Below, in pieces: positions 1 through 4,903 of a stretch of 6,439 bases of DNA (positions are counted from its first letter, which is position 1; every line of letters starts with the position of its first letter). The notes below the pieces were generated by a model. That model did no database searches and was not told the DNA's origin. It was given only the letters and a program-made list of their open reading frames with translations. The position numbers and the translations under genes are program-made. This stretch comes from Candidatus Yanofskybacteria bacterium RIFOXYD1_FULL_42_10 (GTDB lineage Bacteria > Patescibacteriota > Minisyncoccia > 2-02-FULL-40-12 > GWA2-44-9): the NCBI GenBank assembly GCA_001795975.1, contig MGLG01000016.1:11089-17527 (forward strand), read 5' to 3'.

Positions 1-597
1 TTTGGAAGCGGCGGCGGGAATTATGACCAAAGAACCCATAAGCAATGTTCCGGCGACTTTTAAGCCGAGAGCGACGACGACGGCCACCAAAAAAAGAAAA
101 ATCAAATTTATTTTATCAACATTTATTTTGAGGGATTTGGTAAGGTCTTTAGAAATAATGGAAAGCATTAAACCTTTTGAGATTCGGGTGATAATTAAAA
201 AAATAAGCATCGTAAAAACCCCGGTTATAATCGCATCGGTAATGCCGATTTTGGAAATATCACCGAAAAGGGCTTCAAGCAGTTCCGGTTTTGGGGTAAG
301 CAAAAGACCGGCGGCTAAGCTCAAGGTAAAAAATATACCCACCAGTGTTTCCGACGGCAATTCTGTTTTTTTCTCAAGCATCCAAATTCCTAAAATTGCG
401 ACAACTAAGGCGGCAAACGCGCCGATAAACGGATTGATTCCGATGAGCAGAGCGACGGCTATGCCGGGCAAGGCGACATGGGACAAAGCGTCGCCAACAA
501 GCGACATCCGGCGCAAGACCATAAATGAACCGATATAACCGGAACCGAGTCCGATCAGCGTTCCGACGATAAGTTGTAAATATAATGAGTTTATCAA
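1..597 (-). CDS. ABC-3 family metal (Zn/Mn) importer permease, ZnuB/MntB-like, 3' end cut by window edge
   Basis: This is the membrane subunit of a metal ABC importer, which forms the channel through the cytoplasmic membrane. The minus strand reads without a stop from 597 to the left edge (199 codons). About 15 residues in, it shows a glycine-rich first helix segment (LIVGTLIGLGSGYIGSFMVL), then RRMSLVGDALSHVALPGIAVA, the characteristic ABC-3 permease signature. Several hydrophobic helices follow, and the visible end is GTLLMGSLVIIPAAAS, another conserved stretch near the C-terminal third. The family is usually about 260-290 residues, so roughly 70-90 residues are missing on the left. The start is uncertain: no ATG lies at the expected place, and TTG at 595-597 is the best candidate, without a clear Shine-Dalgarno site. 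The frame is open up to 669. It lies downstream of the ATPase gene on the same strand, so co-transcription is likely. Whether the metal is zinc, manganese or iron cannot be read from the sequence. Confidence 0.9.
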   Translation of the reverse strand, partial: MINSLYLQLIVGTLIGLGSGYIGSFMVLRRMSLVGDALSHVALPGIAVALLIGINPFIGAFAALVVAILGIWMLEKKTELPSETLVGIFFTLSLAAGLLLTPKPELLEALFGDISKIGITDAIITGVFTMLIFLIITRISKGLMLSIISKDLTKSLKINVDKINLIFLFLVAVVVALGLKVAGTLLMGSLVIIPAAASK

Positions 598-664
598 GTT
601 TATAAAGTTATAAAGTTCATAAAGTAATTTATTTTTCCCAACCTTACGAACCTTAAGAACCTGG
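596..664. repeat. Short tandem repeats between the transporter genes
   Basis: On the plus strand, three near-copies of an 8-9 base unit lie head to tail: AAGTTTATA (596-604), AAGTTATA (605-612) and AAGTTCATA (613-621), followed by a partial AAGTAA. After a short T-rich stretch, a second set appears: AACCTTACG (640-648), AACCTTAAG (649-657) and a decayed AACCTGG (658-664). The array fills most of the gap between the ATPase stop and the permease start and touches the proposed TTG start. I see no good hairpin with a T run here. Similar low-complexity AAGTT-type runs are, as far as I recall, common between genes in Patescibacteria genomes; their role is unknown. Confidence 0.7.
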
Positions 665-678
665 AACTTTTAACTATT

Positions 679-1398
679 TTAGTGTTCATGTTTGTAAAAC
701 GCGGTTTCTCCGCCGTAAAGTTTGGCTAACGCTGTCGGATCAAGGACTTCGTTGGGCTGGCCATAGCAAATCATTTTTTTGTTCAAGCAGATGACATTAT
801 TGGCGTATTTATAAACAATATTCAGGTCGTGGGATATTAATATAATCGTAAGCGAGCGTTCTTCTTTTATTTTTCTCAATAAATTATAAATAGTTTCTTC
901 TCCGCCGACATCAATTCCGGAAGTCGGTTCGTCAAACAAAAGAACATCAGGATTATCCAAAATTGACCAAGCGATGAGAACTCTTTGCATCTGCCCGCCG
1001 GACAGCCAGCCCAATCTTCTGTTCAAAATATGATGAATAATATGATGCTCGTCGTGGTGTTCGGTCAAGCCGACTGATTTCAATGTCTCTATGATTTTGG
1101 AACGGCTTTTGGTTTTAAATTCCATAAATTCCCCGACGCTTAACGGCAGTTCCGCGTCAACGAAGAATTTTTGAGGCACATAGTTTATTTTTAATCTTTC
1201 GGTCCATTTCATTTTGCCGGAAAAGGGGACAAGGTTCATGAGCGCTCTGAATAAAACCGATTTGCCCGAGCCGTTCGGTCCAACGATGGCGAGAATGTCT
1301 CCTTTTTGAACGAAAAAATTAAGGTCTTTCAAAACTTCATGCTCGCCGAATCTTACCCCCAAATTTTCTACGGTTAAGATTGTTTCTTGATTAGCCAT
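679..1398 (-). CDS. Metal ABC importer ATP-binding protein, ZnuC/MntA-like
   Basis: This is the cytoplasmic ATPase that powers the metal importer with the permease next to it. From the ATG at 1398 it is 239 residues, normal for the family. It carries every ABC motif: Walker A GPNGSGKS (residues 40-47), Q-loop Gln76 in VPQ, signature LSGGQ (132-136), Walker B VLLFDEP (152-158) with catalytic Glu157, D-loop SGID, and H-loop His190 in SHD. An upstream in-frame GTG at 1434 would add 12 residues (MDKLGESAKIHN). I prefer the ATG because homologues begin just before the first beta strand; neither start has a clear Shine-Dalgarno site. Odd feature: six histidines in ten residues (114-123, HHDEHHIIHH) just before the signature, and the tail ends KHEH. 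This may relate to metal binding, but that is inference. The gene leads a minus-strand pair with the permease; metal specificity is undetermined. Confidence 0.93.
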   Translation of the reverse strand: MANQETILTVENLGVRFGEHEVLKDLNFFVQKGDILAIVGPNGSGKSVLFRALMNLVPFSGKMKWTERLKINYVPQKFFVDAELPLSVGEFMEFKTKSRSKIIETLKSVGLTEHHDEHHIIHHILNRRLGWLSGGQMQRVLIAWSILDNPDVLLFDEPTSGIDVGGEETIYNLLRKIKEERSLTIILISHDLNIVYKYANNVICLNKKMICYGQPNEVLDPTALAKLYGGETAFYKHEH

Positions 1399-1466
1399 AT
1401 TATGAATTTTCGCGCTTTCGCCAAGTTTGTCCACTAGCCGGCGGATTGGCCAAACACGATAAGTCT

Positions 1467-1495
1467 ATTAAATATATCACTTTTTCTATTCGCAA
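1467..1495 (-). promoter_or_regulatory. Candidate promoter of the metal transporter genes
   Basis: On the minus strand TTGCGA (1490-1495) and TTTAAT (1467-1472) are 17 bases apart, matching the sigma-70 consensus at 4 and 5 of 6 positions. Transcription would begin near 1460, about 60 bases before the preferred ATG. No convincing palindromic Zur or MntR operator was found around it. Confidence 0.4.
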
Positions 1496-1501
1496 CATAT
1501 T

Positions 1502-1530
1502 TTGACAAAGAGGTTGAAATATGATATAAT
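1502..1530 (+). promoter_or_regulatory. Perfect consensus sigma-70 promoter giving a near-leaderless mRNA
   Basis: TTGACA (1502-1507) and TATAAT (1525-1530) both match the consensus fully with the ideal 17-base spacer. The ATG of the secreted protein is at 1537, six bases after the -10 box, which is where transcription normally starts. The message should therefore have little or no 5' leader, and no Shine-Dalgarno site can exist on it. It stands back to back with the candidate promoter of the metal transporter, with only 6 bases between the two -35 boxes. Confidence 0.85.
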
Positions 1531-1536
1531 TAAAAG

Positions 1537-2721
1537 ATGGAAAAATTATCTAATAAGGCATTGGGAAAAGTCATATTTTTTAGCGTTTTTGGCTTGTTCG
1601 CGCTTTTTGCCGGAATAGCCAAAGCCGACCAGGTTTATACATTTAACGAAGATTTATCGTCTACCATTAACTTGGATTTTAGCCAAACTCAAGCCGTTTT
1701 GATTAACGGCAAGGCGTTTATAGCCAATAATTCATATTCTTCGGCGGTTGTTTCGGCGATTATCGCCAATCCCACAAAAAACATAATCAACGCGAGGATT
1801 GACGCCAACAGCGTTATTTATTCGGGTAACACAATTCTTTATTATGTTTCCAACAACAACGGCGCAAGATGGCAACAAATGAATCCCGGTTATACATATA
1901 CTCTTGATGCAACCGGCAATCAATTGCGCTGGAAAGCCGTGCTGATTAGAAACAATCTTTGGGATCAGAGCGCCTATCTTGATTCGGTCTTGATTACCTA
2001 TACTACCGGTATCACCATCCAGGCGTCTCAAGCTTTAGTTGCGATAAACGATCCGGAAGGCTTAACCCGCTCCGTTCTTAATTCATTGGGTATCGGCTTT
2101 AGCGCGGGCAATTCCGCAAATAATAATTATGCCGGCGCAAACCAAAATAATTCCGGTTCAACCGGTTCCGTTCTCGGGGCGACAATCTACACCGCCGGCA
2201 AAAAATCTGCCGGAAGCGGTTCGGCGACTATAGTCAGAGCGCCAGGTCAAACCGAAATTTATGAAATTATGGGAGGCAAGAAGCATTTAATTCCGACCAT
2301 GGACATTTTTTATAATTACGGTTTCACGGATGAGATGATTCAGAATATCTCCGCCAAAAATCTCGCCAAATATCCGAGAGTGAAATTACTGATGTCGGCC
2401 GGAAATAAAAACAGCACTTACTATCTGACCGAAGGCGGAATGATCCGTTTGGTTCCGCGCAAAGATGTGTTTGATTCTTACGGCGACCGAAACGAAGACA
2501 TAATTGAAGTAAGCAAAAAAGAATTCAATTTTTATCCGAGGAACCAGTTCGTCTTTTTGGAAAGGCCGTTGAACAGAGATGTGTTTCAGATTACCGATGG
2601 AATGAAGCGATATCTGACACCGATGGCGGTTCAAAGAATGGTTTTAACGGATGAGCAAATCGCGCCCATAAACGAAACTGAACTTGCGTTCTACAAGACG
2701 GGAAAACCGATAATTTATTAA
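1537..2721 (+). CDS. Secreted protein with beta-rich domain and three C-terminal repeats, function unknown
   Basis: A 394-residue exported protein of unknown function. Residues 1-30 look like a signal peptide: basic start (MEKLSNKALGK), hydrophobic core (VIFFSVFGLFALFAGI) and a likely cleavage after AKA-30. Residues about 31-160 are rich in alternating hydrophobic residues, with LYYVSNNNGARWQ and LRWKAVL, suggesting a beta-sandwich, perhaps carbohydrate- or surface-binding (inference). Residues about 186-232 are a Gly/Asn/Ser/Ala linker. Residues 242-280, 295-334 and 349-388 are three copies of a repeat with pattern Y-x-I-x-x-G-x-k-r-x-(I/L)-x-P, a mid-repeat aromatic, and a closing F/Y-Y or YP. 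As I recall, this type of repeat occurs in extracellular proteins of Patescibacteria and in some cell-wall amidases. The start is supported by the signal peptide and by the consensus promoter directly upstream. No catalytic motif, sortase signal or lipobox was seen. It appears monocistronic, ending at a strong hairpin. Confidence 0.85.
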   Translation: MEKLSNKALGKVIFFSVFGLFALFAGIAKADQVYTFNEDLSSTINLDFSQTQAVLINGKAFIANNSYSSAVVSAIIANPTKNIINARIDANSVIYSGNTILYYVSNNNGARWQQMNPGYTYTLDATGNQLRWKAVLIRNNLWDQSAYLDSVLITYTTGITIQASQALVAINDPEGLTRSVLNSLGIGFSAGNSANNNYAGANQNNSGSTGSVLGATIYTAGKKSAGSGSATIVRAPGQTEIYEIMGGKKHLIPTMDIFYNYGFTDEMIQNISAKNLAKYPRVKLLMSAGNKNSTYYLTEGGMIRLVPRKDVFDSYGDRNEDIIEVSKKEFNFYPRNQFVFLERPLNRDVFQITDGMKRYLTPMAVQRMVLTDEQIAPINETELAFYKTGKPIIY

Positions 2722-2756
2722 TTTATAACTCAAAGTTAATATCTCAAAACTAAGAA

Positions 2757-2796
2757 ATCATAAAACAACCCCGCTATGGCGGGGTTGTTTTATGAT
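2757..2796 (+). terminator. Hairpin terminator after the secreted-protein gene
   Basis: A perfect 18-bp stem (2757-2774 with 2779-2796) closes on the 4-base loop TATG. The inner GC-rich part (AACCCCGC/GCGGGGTT) followed by GTTTTA acts as terminator core and T tract for plus-strand transcription. The matching A-rich left arm means it could also work on the minus strand, although no minus-strand gene reads into it here. Confidence 0.85.
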
Positions 2797-2813
2797 GATT
2801 GTTTTGCTACATT
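2785..2813 (+). promoter_or_regulatory. Weak candidate promoter for the kinase-transporter pair
   Basis: TACATT (2808-2813) is preceded by TGC, an extended -10 arrangement, and lies 17 bases after TTGTTT (2785-2790), which sits in the right arm of the terminator hairpin. The -35 match is only 3 of 6. Transcription would start near 2820 and give a leader of about 30 bases with the Shine-Dalgarno site. The alternative is read-through from the gene before. Confidence 0.35.
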
Positions 2814-2838
2814 CATTCCAAGTTTGTTCGTTAATAAC

Positions 2839-2844
2839 AAGGAG
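2839..2844 (+). promoter_or_regulatory. Shine-Dalgarno site that fixes the kinase start
   Basis: AAGGAG lies 7 bases before the ATG at 2852, and a second GGAG at 2847-2850 sits directly next to the ATG. This decides for the start at 2852 against the in-frame ATGs at 2792 and 2795, which fall inside the terminator hairpin. Confidence 0.85.
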
Positions 2845-2851
2845 ATGGAGA

Positions 2852-3949
2852 ATGTTAAGAGAAGTTTTTGCCGGCATTGATTTGGGCGGGTCTAAGGCGC
2901 GTTTCGGTTTTTTTGACCGTTATTGCAATCGGATTTTAAATGATGCGGTGGTTGAACATAACGGCGGGGAACTGACGAATGACAGCCTTGCCGATGAATT
3001 GACAGACGGAATAAGCCGGCTTTGGGAGCGGCTGGATAAATTAGACAATATAAATAAGAATGGGTTGTTCTCGTATATGCTTGGCGCAATCGGGCTTGGC
3101 AGTCCGGGACCGCTTGACCCCAACAAGGGAATCATTGAAAATCCGCCCAATTTGCCTCAAATTAAAAATTTACAAATTGCCGATATTTTACAGAAAAAAT
3201 TCGGCGTTCCCGCTTTTTTGCTGAATGACGCCGACGCGGCGGTTGTCGGAGAACACGCATTCGGCGCCGGCAAGGGTTTTCAGGACATAGTAATGCTTAC
3301 GCTCGGAACCGGAATCGGAAGCGGAGTTATCGCCGGGGGCAAACTTCAGCGCGGCATGGGTCGGGGCGGAGAATGGGGGCATACGACTATGGCTATACCG
3401 GAGGAAAGTAAACCGGGATTTGGTACATGTGCCTGTGGTCGTACGGGTTGTATTGAGGCTTATATCGGAACTGTCGGTTTGCGGGAAATTGCGGCTGATT
3501 GCTGGTATTATGAACATCGCGGTTATAATCGCCAAAGCAAATATAATGATCAAGCGGTTGTCGGTCATTTGATGTGGAAAGCGGAAGAGGTGGCTCCAAA
3601 TATTGCTCAAGGCATCAGAGAAGAACCGCAATCATGCGCGCTTTGCGTGGATATTCTTGATCGTTATGCCGAATATCTTTCCTTAGCTATCGGAAATATT
3701 GTCTGCGTTCATAATCCGGAATGCGTAATTTTAGGCGGGGGAATCGCCAATATCGGCCAACCGCTGATGGATGCGGTAAACGGCCGCCTCAAAAACAAAC
3801 AAGACAAAATGAGCGGTTTGCTGAATGGTCTGCAAATTAAGTTTGCGCAATTGACCGATGCCGGAGTTGTCGGAGCGGCAAAATATGCCGCGAATATGAA
3901 ATTAGCCGAGTTTCACAGAATACCGGGCGAATACGGTCTGCCCGCGTAA
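2852..3949 (+). CDS. ROK-family sugar kinase (glucokinase-like)
   Basis: A cytoplasmic kinase that likely phosphorylates a hexose such as glucose or an N-acetylhexosamine with ATP. The protein has 365 residues. The phosphate-binding motif GIDLGGSK is at residues 8-15. GLGSPGPLD (81-89) and LLNDADAA (123-130) follow, with Asp126 as the expected catalytic base. The second ATP loop LTLGTGIGSG is at 149-158. The ROK zinc site is complete: GEWGH with His177, and CACGRTGCIE with Cys193, Cys195 and Cys200. ECVILGGG (290-297) is the C-terminal ATP-binding segment. There is no N-terminal helix-turn-helix, so it is a kinase and not a NagC/XylR-type repressor. The ~60 residues after the zinc site (about 215-270) are charged and not clearly conserved; they may set substrate choice. 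The length is somewhat above the usual ~300-320. It leads a likely operon with the transporter 24 bases on. The exact sugar is not determined. Confidence 0.92.
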   Translation: MLREVFAGIDLGGSKARFGFFDRYCNRILNDAVVEHNGGELTNDSLADELTDGISRLWERLDKLDNINKNGLFSYMLGAIGLGSPGPLDPNKGIIENPPNLPQIKNLQIADILQKKFGVPAFLLNDADAAVVGEHAFGAGKGFQDIVMLTLGTGIGSGVIAGGKLQRGMGRGGEWGHTTMAIPEESKPGFGTCACGRTGCIEAYIGTVGLREIAADCWYYEHRGYNRQSKYNDQAVVGHLMWKAEEVAPNIAQGIREEPQSCALCVDILDRYAEYLSLAIGNIVCVHNPECVILGGGIANIGQPLMDAVNGRLKNKQDKMSGLLNGLQIKFAQLTDAGVVGAAKYAANMKLAEFHRIPGEYGLPA

Positions 3950-3960
3950 GAAACGAAGAA

Positions 3961-3967
3961 AAGGAGG
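3961..3967 (+). promoter_or_regulatory. Strong Shine-Dalgarno site of the EamA gene
   Basis: AAGGAGG, near-perfect complement to the 16S rRNA tail, ends 6 bases before the ATG at 3974 and lies inside the short gap after the kinase stop. It supports independent translation of the second gene of the pair. Confidence 0.85.
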
Positions 3968-3973
3968 AGGAAA

Positions 3974-4828
3974 ATGAAAAACTATGCGGCTTTAGTTTGC
4001 GGCGTTTTGATTTGGGCCGTTATCAACGGTTTTGTTGTAAAGGGTATTCAAATTCCGCCGGCCATTCTCGGTTCGTTAATGTCGCTTGTCGGCGTAGCTC
4101 TTTTTATTCCCTGGTTAGCCATAAAAAAACCGTCGCTTTCCTGGCGGCAAAAAAAAATCCTGATATTTCTTGGTCTGGCGGCTGCTTTCAATAACAGTTT
4201 TTTCTATACCGCCCTGACCATCAATCAAAAAGGAACGCAAGTTCTGCTTATCCATTATTTTGCTTCATTGTTAGCGATGGTTTGGGTGGCGCTCATCCCG
4301 GTCTTTAAAGAAAAACTTGATGCCGGAAGCATTCTGGGCGTGGTAATGGGGGCCGCGGGATTGGTCATCGCCACCGGTTCGGGCTGGCTGGAACATGCCG
4401 TTTGGTTCTATCTTGCTTTTTTATCGGCGTTTTTCTACAGTTTTGAGATTGTTCTTTCGCGGCTATTATCCGATAAAGAAAATGTGCATCCCAATGTTTC
4501 TGCGTTTGCCAAACTTTTCTTTCAGCTGATGCTGATGCCGTTGGTGGGCGTGTTCTTGCTTCAACAGAATTTTGCGATTGCTCATGACAAAATCTCGTAT
4601 ATTTTAGTTGCCGGATTTTTGCTGTTCCTTTCTTTCATTTTTGTTTTTTACGGATTGAAGAAGGTGCCCGCAAAGCATTTTGCGGTGATAGGTTATCTTG
4701 ATAGAGTGGGAGCGATTGCAATCTTCGGGTTTGTCTGGGGAGAACGATTCGGGTGGAATGTCTGGCTTGGCGGCGCGCTTATTTTGTTAGCTGAGGTGCC
4801 GATCATCTTTTCTTCACGAAAAAAGTAA
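3974..4828 (+). CDS. EamA/DMT-superfamily transporter, ten membrane helices
   Basis: An inner-membrane transporter of 284 residues, the usual size for two fused EamA repeats. Ten hydrophobic segments can be placed near residues 3-22, 28-50, 60-82, 89-111, 117-135, 141-163, 175-197, 207-227, 235-255 and 260-280. The end of each repeat shows the family pattern: IPVFKEKLDAGSILGVVMGAAGLVI in the first half, and DRVGAIAIFGFVWGERFG followed by WLGGALILLAEVPI in the second. Family members export or import amino acids, nucleosides, sugars or other small metabolites, so the substrate cannot be named. Its place 24 bases behind a sugar kinase makes a sugar or sugar derivative a reasonable guess, no more. 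The protein ends in a basic tail (SSRKK), which suits a cytoplasmic C-terminus. A terminator hairpin follows after the stop. Confidence 0.9.
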   Translation: MKNYAALVCGVLIWAVINGFVVKGIQIPPAILGSLMSLVGVALFIPWLAIKKPSLSWRQKKILIFLGLAAAFNNSFFYTALTINQKGTQVLLIHYFASLLAMVWVALIPVFKEKLDAGSILGVVMGAAGLVIATGSGWLEHAVWFYLAFLSAFFYSFEIVLSRLLSDKENVHPNVSAFAKLFFQLMLMPLVGVFLLQQNFAIAHDKISYILVAGFLLFLSFIFVFYGLKKVPAKHFAVIGYLDRVGAIAIFGFVWGERFGWNVWLGGALILLAEVPIIFSSRKK

Positions 4829-4849
4829 GAGTAAATTCAAGGAAATTAA

Positions 4850-4878
4850 AATCCCACACATAATTTATGTATGGGATT
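4850..4878 (-). terminator. Hairpin terminator for the GH1 gene
   Basis: A 13-position stem (4850-4862 with 4866-4878) with one C-A mismatch and a 3-base loop. Read on the minus strand it lies 23 bases past the GH1 stop and is followed by TTAATTT, a weak T tract. On the plus strand it has no T run after it, so it most likely serves the minus strand. Confidence 0.6.
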
Positions 4879-4879
4879 G

Positions 4880-4903
4880 ACCCTGCTTCTTGGCGGGGTT
4901 TTT
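4880..4903 (+). terminator. Intrinsic terminator of the kinase-transporter pair
   Basis: CCCTGC (4881-4886) pairs with GCGGGG (4893-4898), including one G-U pair, around a 6-base loop. A4880-T4899 extends the stem, and TTTTTAATTTT follows directly. This is a standard plus-strand terminator. Its T tract overlaps the stop codon of the convergent GH1 gene (4902-4904). Confidence 0.8.

Noticed and set aside
2..538. Plus-strand open frame of 178 codons at the left edge
   Set aside because: It lies antisense to the permease, whose minus-strand frame shows clear ABC-3 motifs; the plus-strand protein is Ser/Lys/Pro-rich with no recognisable domain.
1399..1434. GTG start adding 12 residues to the ATPase
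   Set aside because: Homologues begin close to the first beta strand, and the added residues resemble no family feature; it remains possible because neither start has a clear ribosome site.
1435..1536. Zur, Fur or MntR operator in the divergent spacer
   Set aside because: I looked for a palindrome around both promoters and found only loose AT-rich similarity, not enough to name a site.
1732..2634. Minus-strand open frames inside the secreted-protein gene
   Set aside because: Antisense to a gene with signal peptide and repeats; no supporting features.
2792..2851. Longer kinase start at the ATG at 2792
   Set aside because: It falls inside the terminator hairpin and would add 20 residues unlike any ROK N-terminus; the ATG at 2852 has a good Shine-Dalgarno site and starts just before the first beta strand.
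2892..3631. Several minus-strand open frames inside the kinase gene
   Set aside because: Shadows of the ROK frame, which has a complete set of motifs; the opposite frames have no motifs.
3997..4194. Overlapping plus-strand open frame within the transporter gene
   Set aside because: Out of frame with the ten-helix EamA protein and without its own ribosome site.
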